Below, piece by piece: positions 16,801 to 25,869 of a DNA stretch of 64,000 bases. A program made the translations under genes and the position numbers. The stretch's first letter is position 1. Each line of letters begins with the position of its first letter. Location of the stretch: IMG/VR virus record IMGVR_UViG_3300025889_000075, positions 62,001-126,000 of that record, one strand, 5' to 3'. Source of the DNA: a virus. The notes below the pieces were generated by a model. The model saw nothing but the letters and a program-made list of their open reading frames with translations. It was not told the origin of the DNA and searched no databases.

Positions 16801-18171
16801 ATGGCGATTAGTGTTCCTGCTCTTCTGGATTCTGCACAGACCTACGCGAGCGCGGCAGATAGTTCTAATGAGGCAATCAACTTACTACAAATAGTTGATG
16901 CTTCTCACGCGTACACGTCTGGTTATACCCGAAGAAACTATTATGACAGTGCTGGTCAATTACCCACTGCTGATAGTTCTATGGAGGGTATGATCACGCT
17001 CGTTAAAGGCACACAAGCAGGTGGACTAGGTAATGGTCTGTATCTATGTACAGGAACTGCTTGGACAGAATTTTATGATTTAGATTCTGGCGATTATATC
17101 GACCCATTTTCTTTACAAGGTTCAACTTCTGGGTTTGTTGCAGGTGGGCATTATACTTTTGCTACAGCATTAAATTCTATTGGAACATATTCTTTCGGAA
17201 GTTCTGTTACTCTTTCAGATCATGGTGATTTGATTAGTGCATCCGCATATTCTGCACCGTCTAATGATGCTTCTTATGGATATGTTCATGGTGGGGTTAG
17301 AACAGCGCCAGTTCCTAATCCTTCTGTGGATAGATTTTCTTTTTCTAGTTCTACTGGTGGAACAAATGTTGGTAGTTTGTCGTTTTCGTATTATTATGCT
17401 GCAGGTTTTAGTTCACCTTCTTCTTATGGATATAACGTAGGTGGACAAGGGCAGACAATTATTCCATCTTTTCCTAGTACATACGGAAATTCAATTCAGA
17501 AATTTCCTCTAACGAGTTCAACTACCTCAACAGACATTGGAGATTTAGTTGTTAACGTACACAGGCAAATTGCTAATAATTCTACTGAATACGGTTACAA
17601 TTCTGGTGGTACAGCCTCACCATGGTCACCATCTCCAACAGCATTTAGTGCTCCAACTCTAGGACCAAGCGGACCTTCTTGGGGTCCAGGATCATATGGA
17701 ACAAATGATGCCAGCCCAGGCACAACTGATTTTTTTGTTGCTGTTAGAGATAAATTTCCATTTGCATCAGACACTAATTCATCTTGGATTGCTAATTTAA
17801 ATCCTTTCAGATCATCAGGCACTGGTGTTAACTCTTCAGACAAAGGGTTTTTCTTTACTGGATATCAAAGAACAAGTCCCTGGATTGGGATTAATGCCCT
17901 CCAACATTTTCCGTTTGCAAGCGATACTACTATTACTAGTAATGGTCTTCTTCAAACAGTAAATACATATCCTGCAGTGTATGTTGAAGGTTCTGGTTCT
18001 TCTTCAACAGATTATGGATATATCCATGGAAGTAGAGGAACTGCTTCTTATCCAGCAATTACTAGTGACATAATTAGATTTCCATGGTCTGCTACAGGCG
18101 GTGGAGAAACAGACGTTGGAGACATAACTTCTGGATATGGTAGGATTAATGCCACAGGACATCAGGTGTAA
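16801..18171 (+). CDS. Kelch-like repeat protein, array copy 1
   Basis: This 456-residue protein has an N-terminal module (PALLDSAQTYASAADSS... to about residue 100) of the same type as copies 3 and 6. Six divergent repeats follow, opening at GFVAGG, GYVHGG, GYNVGG, GYNSGG, the degenerate GFFFTG and GYIHGS. The fourth repeat has the largest insertion, about 30 extra residues rich in Pro and Ser. The chain ends with the array's terminal motif GHQV. I infer a six-bladed propeller with a virion or receptor-binding role. GGAATAACAC before the ATG gives a modest Shine-Dalgarno. Confidence 0.75.
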   Translation: MAISVPALLDSAQTYASAADSSNEAINLLQIVDASHAYTSGYTRRNYYDSAGQLPTADSSMEGMITLVKGTQAGGLGNGLYLCTGTAWTEFYDLDSGDYIDPFSLQGSTSGFVAGGHYTFATALNSIGTYSFGSSVTLSDHGDLISASAYSAPSNDASYGYVHGGVRTAPVPNPSVDRFSFSSSTGGTNVGSLSFSYYYAAGFSSPSSYGYNVGGQGQTIIPSFPSTYGNSIQKFPLTSSTTSTDIGDLVVNVHRQIANNSTEYGYNSGGTASPWSPSPTAFSAPTLGPSGPSWGPGSYGTNDASPGTTDFFVAVRDKFPFASDTNSSWIANLNPFRSSGTGVNSSDKGFFFTGYQRTSPWIGINALQHFPFASDTTITSNGLLQTVNTYPAVYVEGSGSSSTDYGYIHGSRGTASYPAITSDIIRFPWSATGGGETDVGDITSGYGRINATGHQV

Positions 18172-18173
18172 TT

Positions 18174-19424
18174 ATGGCAATTAATATAACAAAACTAATT
18201 AATGCCGTATCCGGAATCGTAGGAAACCTGGACAGTGACAACACGCTCACTGAATTGAACCGTGGTACAATTGCTGCACAGGAAGTAAACGAGGCGAGAG
18301 ACGCTCTCTCGTTCGCTACGGTTGCTGATTTCGAAACAGCTGACTCAACCAATGAGGGTAATATTGTCTATGCTAGTTCAACGAAAAAATATTACGTTTC
18401 TATTCACAATCGTTGGGCGCCAATTAATTTAACAGGTCCATCAACGACTGCTCCTGCTGCTCCATCTAGTCTAATCGTTCAAGGTTCTAGTTATGGGTAT
18501 ACGACTGGTGGTGCCGCGTCACCGGTATTGAATAATACGCAGTCATTAACTCAAATTTTACAATTTTCCTTTACTTCTGATGGTAATGCAACGGACGTTG
18601 GAGACATTAACCCAGCAGTTCCGCTTGGAAGAGTTGCTTCTAGTTCACAGACTTCTTCGACTCATGGTTATCATTCTGGTGGGTTAGTAACCCCACCACA
18701 AATTACGTCAACAAATAATATACAAAAATGGTCATTTACCAGTCCATATAATGGATCAGATGTCGCAGATTTGTCTTCTGATACTTTTAGACCGTTTGGG
18801 TCTAGTTCACCAACTGATGGTTATTCAACTGGGGGAAGAGGAGGAACACCAATAGTTTATCTAACAGTTCATGATAAATTTCCAACCTCTTCCGATACAA
18901 ATGCTACGGACAATGGTGATTTGACAGCGGGTAGATATCAGACTGGGGGAGGAAATTCTTCTTCTTCTGCTTCATATTTCGCTGGTGGATCCACACCCAC
19001 AGGGGCTGTGAATATAATAGAAAAAATACCTTTTGCGGCGGGTGGAACAGCAACAGACGTTGGCGACCTCACAACACCGAACATCAACAGCACTGGTGCA
19101 AATACTTCTGATCATGGTTACACTCTCGGTGGTTCTAATAATGGATATGCAGAAGCAAATTTAAATGTGATACAGAGATTTTCATATTCTTCTGATGGTA
19201 ACGCTACAGACTATGCTGATCTTGCAAACGGAGTTTACACTGGGGCAGGTTGTTCATCAACATCTTATGGTTATACAACTGGCGGACAAAGTTCACCAGG
19301 TGCCCCGCAAGCAGGTGCTGCAATTAATGTAATACAGAAATTTCCTTTCTCTACTGCTACAAATGGCACTGACGTGGGAGATTTGACTAGCATCTTAGCT
19401 AATCATTCAGGAAATCAAAACTAA
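18174..19424 (+). CDS. Kelch-like repeat protein, array copy 2
   Basis: This is a 416-residue paralogue. The N-terminal module (INITKLINAVSGIVGNLDSDN...TADSTNEGNIVYASSTKKYYVS) is followed by six repeats opening at GYTTGG, GYHSGG, GYSTGG, SYFAGG, GYTLGG and GYTTGG. Each has a FxF core and a TDVGDL-like end. The C-terminus is GNQN instead of GQQV. It begins 2 nt after copy 1, and its stop overlaps copy 3 by one base (TAATG), so translation is probably coupled. The function is inferred as in copy 1. Confidence 0.75.
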   Translation: MAINITKLINAVSGIVGNLDSDNTLTELNRGTIAAQEVNEARDALSFATVADFETADSTNEGNIVYASSTKKYYVSIHNRWAPINLTGPSTTAPAAPSSLIVQGSSYGYTTGGAASPVLNNTQSLTQILQFSFTSDGNATDVGDINPAVPLGRVASSSQTSSTHGYHSGGLVTPPQITSTNNIQKWSFTSPYNGSDVADLSSDTFRPFGSSSPTDGYSTGGRGGTPIVYLTVHDKFPTSSDTNATDNGDLTAGRYQTGGGNSSSSASYFAGGSTPTGAVNIIEKIPFAAGGTATDVGDLTTPNINSTGANTSDHGYTLGGSNNGYAEANLNVIQRFSYSSDGNATDYADLANGVYTGAGCSSTSYGYTTGGQSSPGAPQAGAAINVIQKFPFSTATNGTDVGDLTSILANHSGNQN

Positions 19425-20626
19425 TGACAATCAGCATAACAAACATAATAACAGCAATTGAGAACAAGATAGCAGCTCTTGACAGTTCTGTATCATCTCA
19501 AGATATGCGTCATTATTTTAGTGCTGCTGGTTTGACCAACACTACGATCACTCAGTATTATGATAGTGCAGGTCTTTTGCCAACAGCAGATTCTGATTAC
19601 AAAGGGCAGATTGTTTTAGTATCAAATCCTTCATCAGCAGCTTCAGGAAATGCATTGTATATTTGTACTGACTCTGGTGGAGGTGTTGCTTGGTCAGCGT
19701 GGCAGACACTTGATTCTGCTCCTACGTATTCGCCTGCACAGGGTTCATCATATGGGTATAATTCTGGTGGTGGATTCCCATCACCTGTAAATACTATTCA
19801 AAAATACTCATTTACATCAGATGGTAATGCTACTGACGTTGGTGATTTAACAGAGGTTAGATCTGCTTTAGCAGGGCAATCTTCAGATGTTAGTGGATAT
19901 GTTTCTGGTGGAACTCAAAGTAGTGGAAACAGGAATTACATCGAAAATTTTCCTTTCTCTACTGACGCTAATTCTACTGACGTTGGAGATTTGACAATAG
20001 GTAGATGGGGGTGTTCAGGTACTATGTCAGATGCTAATGGGTATACTTCTGGCGGTACTGGTACGCCGACGATTGTAAATGTCATCGACAAATTTCCATT
20101 GTCGTCTAATGCAAATGCTACTGATGTAGGCGATTTAACATCAGGAAGATATGGTGCGGCAGGTAATTCATCAACTACTAATGGATATGCTTCTGGTGGT
20201 TACCAACCACCTACTATAAATGCTATAGAGAAATTCCCATTCTCGTCTGATGCGAATTCTTCTGACGTAGGAGATTTGATAGCAGCAAGATACTATTCAG
20301 CAGGTCAATCATCAGATAATAGTGGTTATGTTTCTGGAGGATCAACTCTTGTAGCGCCGAGCGCTTTAAACGTCGTTGACAAATTCCCATTCTCTTCTGA
20401 CGCTAATTCTACCGAGGTGGGTAGTTTGACTCAAGCAAGGGGTCAAATGGCGGGAACATCATCAACTGTCAGTGGATATAATTCTGGCGGTTGGGTGCCA
20501 CCATCTTATCCGGTCAGTGGTTCTACAAACATTATAGACAAATTTCCATTTGCTTCTAATGGTAGTGCTACTGATGTTGGTGATCTTTTAACATTACAAC
20601 TGTTATCAGCAGGACAGCAGGTATAA
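19424..20626 (+). CDS. Kelch-like repeat protein, array copy 3
   Basis: This is a 400-residue paralogue with regular repeats. After an N-terminal module that includes YYDSAGLLPTADSDYKGQIVLV, similar to copies 1 and 6, six repeats open at GYNSGG, GYVSGG, GYTSGG, GYASGG, GYVSGG and GYNSGG. The conserved part (IDKFPFSSDANSTDVGDLT) hardly changes, while the stretch just after SGG differs in every repeat in length (about 6-13 residues) and sequence. The C-terminus is AGQQV. The tail codons plus TAAACA form the common gene border with copy 4. Confidence 0.8.
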   Translation: MTISITNIITAIENKIAALDSSVSSQDMRHYFSAAGLTNTTITQYYDSAGLLPTADSDYKGQIVLVSNPSSAASGNALYICTDSGGGVAWSAWQTLDSAPTYSPAQGSSYGYNSGGGFPSPVNTIQKYSFTSDGNATDVGDLTEVRSALAGQSSDVSGYVSGGTQSSGNRNYIENFPFSTDANSTDVGDLTIGRWGCSGTMSDANGYTSGGTGTPTIVNVIDKFPLSSNANATDVGDLTSGRYGAAGNSSTTNGYASGGYQPPTINAIEKFPFSSDANSSDVGDLIAARYYSAGQSSDNSGYVSGGSTLVAPSALNVVDKFPFSSDANSTEVGSLTQARGQMAGTSSTVSGYNSGGWVPPSYPVSGSTNIIDKFPFASNGSATDVGDLLTLQLLSAGQQV

Positions 20627-20629
20627 ACA

Positions 20630-21820
20630 ATGGCAATTAATATACAAACCTTGTTAGATGTAATTAATGCTAAGATCACCGCTGGTGTAGCAGCAGGATC
20701 CACTGACTCTGATCGATTAGTTACGTTGACTGCTTGGAGAGACAATCACCAGAATGCAGCATTCTTTAATACATTTGCTGATTTGCCCGCTGCTGATTCT
20801 TCGAATGCAGGAAATTTCTTTTCTACAGGTACAGGTTCTAGTAAAAAATACTATGTTTCTTGGAAAAATAAATTGAAAGAAGTTTTGTCAACAGATAGTG
20901 ATGCAGTAGGAAATCAAACATTACCTAACTCAGTAGGTCAAACTTATGGTTTTCATGCTGCAGGAATATCAGGAAACGATCCAGATACAACGCATACAAA
21001 TATAATTGAAAGATTTCCTTTTTCCTCTGACGCTAATGCTACTGATGTTGGTGATTTGTCTCCGACTCCTTTAGGTGGAAACCTTGGATCTTCTTCTTCG
21101 GTTGATCGAGGGTGGGCATTCGGCGGTAGCGGTGGCGTAAACTTTACGTTTGCTAATTCTAATTTGAGCAGCAATAATGCTTATTCAGCTAGCAATTTTG
21201 GTATACAAGGGGGTCAAAGCGAAACACATCTTTATGCTTTAGGTGGGCGTCCGACAAGTTTGCCTACTGCACCAAACGATACCTTTGCGCAAAAAAGACA
21301 ATTTTCTAATACAACTACTACTACTCTAACTTCTTTTTCTAATGCTAGACATCACGCAGCAACCGTTTCTGGTCCTGCTGCAGTTTATACTTCGGGTGGA
21401 TATAGATATTGGCATCCAAACGATAATCCTGCACTTATTACTCAGTCGCCCGGAACAGAAAAACATTCTTTTAGTAATGATGCTAGGTCTACTGTGCCTG
21501 GACTTCCCGCAAAATCTCCATATTATAATGTCCATCAAGGAATGCAAAATGAAGTAAATGGATATCTTGGAAGAGCAACACAATTAATAAAATTTCCATT
21601 TGCTTCGGAAACTCCAGTTTCAGTTAGTCAACCAATAATGCCAATCGGCGGGTATTTTTCTGCTAGTTCTTCTTCATCAGGTTATGGTTATAGATTCGCT
21701 GGTGGACCACCCGGTAGTTATCCAGGAATAGTTAAGTTTCCTTGGAACAGCGAATCAACAGTAACTAGCGTAGGAAATTTAACTTCTCCAAGAACTAGGG
21801 GTTCGGGGCATCAAAATTAG
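20630..21820 (+). CDS. Kelch-like repeat protein, array copy 4 (divergent)
   Basis: This is a 396-residue paralogue. The N-terminal module starts INIQTLLDVINAKITAG and includes LPAADSSNAGNFFSTG. Six repeats can be followed, but several are degenerate: GFHAAG, GWAFGG, LYALGG, VYTSGG, a shortened GYLGRA and YRFAGG. The IDKFPF core becomes IIERFPF, AQKRQF, TEKHSF, LIKFPF and IVKFPW. The end is GHQN. Keeping six repeats despite strong divergence argues for a constraint on repeat number. It begins 3 nt after copy 3. Confidence 0.75.
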   Translation: MAINIQTLLDVINAKITAGVAAGSTDSDRLVTLTAWRDNHQNAAFFNTFADLPAADSSNAGNFFSTGTGSSKKYYVSWKNKLKEVLSTDSDAVGNQTLPNSVGQTYGFHAAGISGNDPDTTHTNIIERFPFSSDANATDVGDLSPTPLGGNLGSSSSVDRGWAFGGSGGVNFTFANSNLSSNNAYSASNFGIQGGQSETHLYALGGRPTSLPTAPNDTFAQKRQFSNTTTTTLTSFSNARHHAATVSGPAAVYTSGGYRYWHPNDNPALITQSPGTEKHSFSNDARSTVPGLPAKSPYYNVHQGMQNEVNGYLGRATQLIKFPFASETPVSVSQPIMPIGGYFSASSSSSGYGYRFAGGPPGSYPGIVKFPWNSESTVTSVGNLTSPRTRGSGHQN

Positions 21821-21828
21821 GAACTATT

Positions 21829-23028
21829 ATGGCAGTCGATATTAAAAAACTATTAGAGATTGTACAGAAAAGAATTAATAATCTTGATTCTTCGACAGTC
21901 ACATTGCAAGAGTTAATTGATATTGCTAACTTTACTGATAAAGCATCAAAGGGCACATTGCAATTTGTTGATGATTCGAGCGATTTGCCAAACTTATTAA
22001 GTGGTAATACGCCTAGTGCAGAGTCTCAAAAACAATTGATTTTTGTTAAGAACTCAGGAAGAATGTTTGTCAAAAAAGATAAGTGGAAACCATTTACGTA
22101 CAGAGGTTTGATTCCTTCCTCTGGACCATCCTTTGTTTATGGTGGTACTACAACAGGGTTTCGTGCTGGGTTGGTTTCAATTCCAACTTGGACATATTCA
22201 GACGCTATTTCTTCTTTTCCGTTCGCTAGTGATACTCCTTTCGCTAGTTGGGGATCTTTAACAGTTGCTAATGGTTATAACCATGGTTGGAGTAGTACAA
22301 CTCATGGATATACTGCTGGTGGTTATGGTCCTGCTGTACCAGGAGACAATAGTAAAATCGATAAATTTTCTATGAGTTCGCCTGGTAATGCCAGTACCAC
22401 TGCAAACCTTCCTCTTGGTAGATCACAGGGTGTAGCGCACCATAATGACACTAATGGGTATTTATCTGGCGGCAGTGGTGGTGGTTCATATGCATTTAAA
22501 TTTATTTTTTCCAGCGATACTACTAATGCTACTACTGTTCCAGCATTGGCGACACCTTTAAGTCTTAACAATAGATCTCCGCAGGTGAGCACAACTTATG
22601 GGTATACTTCTGGAGGAACTACCTTTTCCAATTCAATAGAAAAGTTTCCCTTTGCTTCAGAGGATGCCTGGTCTGATGTAGGAGATTTAACTGTTGGTGG
22701 ACGCAAATCATCAGGAATGTCTTCTGATACACACGGATATAATGCTGGTGGACAAATATCTCCACATCCAACGATAGGTAACGATATTAATAAATTCCCT
22801 TTCGCTTCAGATACAAACGCTACTGATGTAGCAAGTTTAACTACTGCAGCTGCAGCGAATACTGGTGTAAGTTCAACCACTAACGGATATTCTTTAGGAG
22901 GATGGACTCTTAACCCTGGATATAATAATGTATCTACAAGCGATAAATTTCCGTTTTCGTCAGAAACAAGCATTTCTAATGTGTTCAGTAATACAGGTGG
23001 TGGTGAAGCGGCAGGACATCAGGTATAA
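21829..23028 (+). CDS. Kelch-like repeat protein, array copy 5
   Basis: This is a 399-residue paralogue. Its N-terminal module (VDIKKLLEIVQKRINNLDSS...FVKNSGRMFVKKDKWKPFTY) is closest in layout to the distant copy at 45629; both continue with SFVYGG instead of the usual FQGSTSGY. Six repeats open at GFRAG, GYTAGG, GYLSGG, GYTSGG, GYNAGG and GYSLGG, and the end is GHQV. It is followed by the only sizeable gap in the array, 63 nt, which holds a late promoter. Confidence 0.75.
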   Translation: MAVDIKKLLEIVQKRINNLDSSTVTLQELIDIANFTDKASKGTLQFVDDSSDLPNLLSGNTPSAESQKQLIFVKNSGRMFVKKDKWKPFTYRGLIPSSGPSFVYGGTTTGFRAGLVSIPTWTYSDAISSFPFASDTPFASWGSLTVANGYNHGWSSTTHGYTAGGYGPAVPGDNSKIDKFSMSSPGNASTTANLPLGRSQGVAHHNDTNGYLSGGSGGGSYAFKFIFSSDTTNATTVPALATPLSLNNRSPQVSTTYGYTSGGTTFSNSIEKFPFASEDAWSDVGDLTVGGRKSSGMSSDTHGYNAGGQISPHPTIGNDINKFPFASDTNATDVASLTTAAAANTGVSSTTNGYSLGGWTLNPGYNNVSTSDKFPFSSETSISNVFSNTGGGEAAGHQV

Positions 23029-23053
23029 GAGTTAATTCTCACATAATTTTTTT

Positions 23054-23061
23054 TATAAATA
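23054..23061 (+). promoter_or_regulatory. T4-type late promoter box inside the array
   Basis: An exact TATAAATA follows a T-rich stretch in the gap between copies 5 and 6, 30 nt before the GTG start at 23092. It would restart late transcription for the second half of the array. Confidence 0.75.
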
Positions 23062-23091
23062 GATTGTGATAATTTGTGTGAGGATATTTCC

Positions 23092-23406
23092 GTGGTATTA
23101 AATCTAACCGCATTAATTGCAAGTCTCGACTCCGCTGCTAACCTGGCAGACTCAAGCGACCCTGCATTAGATCTTTTACAAATTCTTGATGCAACAAGAA
23201 TGAACAACAACGCGACGACTAAATATTATGCAGCTCGCGCTGATCTGCCTATTGCAGATTCAGCGAATGAGGGCATGGTTGTTCTCGTTTCTGATTTAAC
23301 TGGAGCAAACGCAGAAAGAGGTTTGTTTGTTAGCACAGGAACATTTTGGAAAGAATTGCAAGGGTTTGAAGCAGGTAGTTCATTAACGCCAAGAACAAAC
23401 CCGTAA
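23092..23406 (+). CDS. Array copy 6: N-terminal module only
   Basis: The frame can be opened from a TTG at 23074, but the GTG at 23092 is preferred. It has GAGGA 7-8 nt upstream and gives an N-terminus (VLNLTALIASLDSAANLADSSDPALDLLQILDAT) that aligns with copy 1. The product is about 104 residues. It carries the whole attachment-type module (LPIADSANEGMVVLVSDLTG...GLFVSTGTFWKEL) and then stops at about the point where the repeats would begin (SSLTPRTNP). It is either a remnant of a deleted gene or a free N-terminal module that could compete or cap. It has its own late promoter. Confidence 0.7.
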   Translation: MVLNLTALIASLDSAANLADSSDPALDLLQILDATRMNNNATTKYYAARADLPIADSANEGMVVLVSDLTGANAERGLFVSTGTFWKELQGFEAGSSLTPRTNP

Positions 23407-23418
23407 GGTAATTAATTC

Positions 23419-24711
23419 ATGGCGATTAATATTCAAAAACTGTTAGACGCTGTACAGGCAAAAATCAATGCCAGTACCGGATCATCTGGTATGGTTGAAT
23501 TGAATCATTTGTCTAATTTGTCGCAGTGGTTGAATAGTTACACCAATCAATCAAGCGTTAAAGAATATACTAATCTAGCAGCATTTCCAACTGCAGACTC
23601 AGCAAACCACGGAGATATAGCATTTAGTCTTGACAGTGGCGCTTATCGTATTTCTGAACAATTAGCGTGGAGAGAAATATCACTAAATGCTGATAGTGCG
23701 ATTTCTTCTGGACCTAGTTCTCCACCTTCGCCATTACAAGCAGCGAGTAATTATGGATACGTTGTTGGAGGTCAAACTCCTGTTACTGCTTCTATGGAAA
23801 GGTTTGCTTTTGCAAGTTCTGCCAACGGGACGTCTACTGGAAATTTATCGACCCCAAGATGGGGTGCGGCGGGTTATTCTTCTTCTACTGATGGATATGC
23901 TATTGGTGGTTCGACTCCTTTAGTGACACCGCATTTAAATGGTTATGATGATGTTTTAAAATACCCGTTTGCTTCTAGTACTCCATCCACCCAAATAGGA
24001 ACTTTGAATGCCCTTTCACCTGCTCCGACAGGAACTCCAGGAGGGGGAAGAATGGGTACTTCTAATATTTGTTCTCCAACTTCTGGATATGTTGTTGGAT
24101 TTGGTGGTAGATTAAGTCCCCCAAATCCGCTAGAACCACAATATCTATCAACTAATTGGAAATTCCCTTTTTCTTCTCCAACAGTAACTGATCTGTCGCT
24201 AGTAGGGGATTTAACAAGCGCCATATTTTACAGCAGTGGATCTTCATCAGGAGATTATGGGTACTTGGCGGGTGGTGAAACTGATGTTCCATCTCCAGCA
24301 TTAGTCTCCACTGTTGAAAAATGGTCTTTCTCTTCCGATGGTAATTCAACATCTGTTGGTTCTTTGTCTGGTCATTCTCGATCTGATGGGGGAAGTTCTG
24401 GTCCTACAAATGGTTATGCTCAGGGATCAAATCCAGCAGTAGGAACACCGACCGCAGTAGATAAAGTATGGAAATATAGTTTTACTTCTGACGGAAATGC
24501 AACAGAAATTGGAACTCTTTCAATAGATAGGTTTGGTGTGAATGGACATTCTGGTGGAACTCATGGATATGCGTCTGGCGGTGTTTTACCGAGCAACGGA
24601 GGTTATTCAAATGTTATTGATAGATTTCCTTTTTCTGCTGATACTAATTCTTCTGATGTAGGCGATCTAGCAGTTGCATCTCGTAATTATGCTGCTCCAG
24701 CGTCAAACTAG
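23419..24711 (+). CDS. Kelch-like repeat protein, array copy 7 (N-terminal type B)
   Basis: This is a 430-residue paralogue. The type B N-terminal module (INIQKLLDAVQAKINA...FPTADSANHGDIAFSLDSGAYRISEQLAWREI) is shared with copies 9 and 11. Six divergent repeats open at GYVVGG, GYAIGG, GYVVGF, GYLAGG, GYAQGS and GYASGG, with long variable stretches in the second and third. The end (YAAPASN) lacks the GQQV tail. AAGGTAATTAATTC before the ATG gives a weak Shine-Dalgarno. Confidence 0.75.
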   Translation: MAINIQKLLDAVQAKINASTGSSGMVELNHLSNLSQWLNSYTNQSSVKEYTNLAAFPTADSANHGDIAFSLDSGAYRISEQLAWREISLNADSAISSGPSSPPSPLQAASNYGYVVGGQTPVTASMERFAFASSANGTSTGNLSTPRWGAAGYSSSTDGYAIGGSTPLVTPHLNGYDDVLKYPFASSTPSTQIGTLNALSPAPTGTPGGGRMGTSNICSPTSGYVVGFGGRLSPPNPLEPQYLSTNWKFPFSSPTVTDLSLVGDLTSAIFYSSGSSSGDYGYLAGGETDVPSPALVSTVEKWSFSSDGNSTSVGSLSGHSRSDGGSSGPTNGYAQGSNPAVGTPTAVDKVWKYSFTSDGNATEIGTLSIDRFGVNGHSGGTHGYASGGVLPSNGGYSNVIDRFPFSADTNSSDVGDLAVASRNYAAPASN

Positions 24712-24720
24712 GTATAACTT

Positions 24721-25866
24721 ATGGCAATCGATCTAAAAGAATTACTCATAGCAGCACAGAATAAGATCGGTAATTCGACCATCTCAACTGCAACCAGAGA
24801 TCTTGTATTTCTGGCAAAAACTGCTACACGTGGTGATACGTCAATCGTTGCTTTTGATTCTGATGGTGAGTTTCTTGATTCAGCATCACATGTTCATAGA
24901 ATTGCATATCATAGAGGGAGACAAAATCTATTCTTGTTAGATAGTGATAGAACATGGAAACCGATCAGTGGTACTGTTGCTGCTGAATATTCATTCCAAG
25001 GAAGCACTTCTGGATATGTTTCTGGTGGCTTCGCGCCAGGGTCAACAAATACCATCCAGAAATACCCATACACTTCTAATGGTAATGCGACTGATGTTGG
25101 TGATTTGACTGAAGCAAAAGTAGGTACATCAGGACAATCATCCTCTGATAATGGATATAATTCTGGCGGAACCCCAAATATAAACACCATAGAGAAATTC
25201 CCATTCTCATCTGACGCCAATTCTACTGATGTGGGTGATTTGACAGTAGTAAAACCATATACAGCAGGTCAATCATCAGCAAGTAATGGATATTCTTCTG
25301 GTGCTAATAGTCCTGCTGCAAACGGTGGTAATACCATTGACAAATTTCCGTTTGCTGCTGATGCGAACGCTACTGATGTCGGAGATATAACGGTAGCAAC
25401 TGGTCTGTCAGCAGGTCAATCATCCGAAACTCATGGTTATACTTCTGGAGGTGCGATGATTGACAAATTTCCATTTGCTTCTGATGGTAATGCTACTGAT
25501 GTGGGCGATCAATCAATATACAGAACCGAAGTGAGTGGTCAATCATCCGAAACTCATGGTTATATGTCTGGCGGTTGGAATTACAATGGAGGTTCTCCAC
25601 TTATGTATAATGTTATAGATAAATTCCCATTCTCATCTGATACTAACGCGACTGATGTCGGAGATATGACATCGGTGAGGAGAGCGGCGGGAGGTACATC
25701 GTCAACTACTAGCGGATATACTGCTGGTGGCGTAATTCCTACTGGATCCACGCCATTCTTAAACATCATAGACAAATTTCCATTCTCTTCTGATGGTAAT
25801 GCTACTGACGTAGGAGATTTGCTCGCCCCAAATTATTATATAGGTTCTGTAGGACAACAGGTATAA
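24721..25866 (+). CDS. Kelch-like repeat protein, array copy 8 (N-terminal type A)
   Basis: This is a 381-residue paralogue. The type A N-terminal module (IDLKELLIAAQNKIGNS...FDSDGEFLDSASH...LFLLDSDRTWKPISGTV) is shared with copies 10 and 12. Six very regular repeats open at GYVSGG, GYNSGG, GYSSGA, GYTSGG, GYMSGG and GYTAGG. The fourth has almost no variable stretch (SGGAMIDKFPF), so that loop can be lost. The C-terminus is VGQQV, and the conserved border leads into copy 9. Confidence 0.8.
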   Translation: MAIDLKELLIAAQNKIGNSTISTATRDLVFLAKTATRGDTSIVAFDSDGEFLDSASHVHRIAYHRGRQNLFLLDSDRTWKPISGTVAAEYSFQGSTSGYVSGGFAPGSTNTIQKYPYTSNGNATDVGDLTEAKVGTSGQSSSDNGYNSGGTPNINTIEKFPFSSDANSTDVGDLTVVKPYTAGQSSASNGYSSGANSPAANGGNTIDKFPFAADANATDVGDITVATGLSAGQSSETHGYTSGGAMIDKFPFASDGNATDVGDQSIYRTEVSGQSSETHGYMSGGWNYNGGSPLMYNVIDKFPFSSDTNATDVGDMTSVRRAAGGTSSTTSGYTAGGVIPTGSTPFLNIIDKFPFSSDGNATDVGDLLAPNYYIGSVGQQV

Positions 25867-25869
25867 CTT

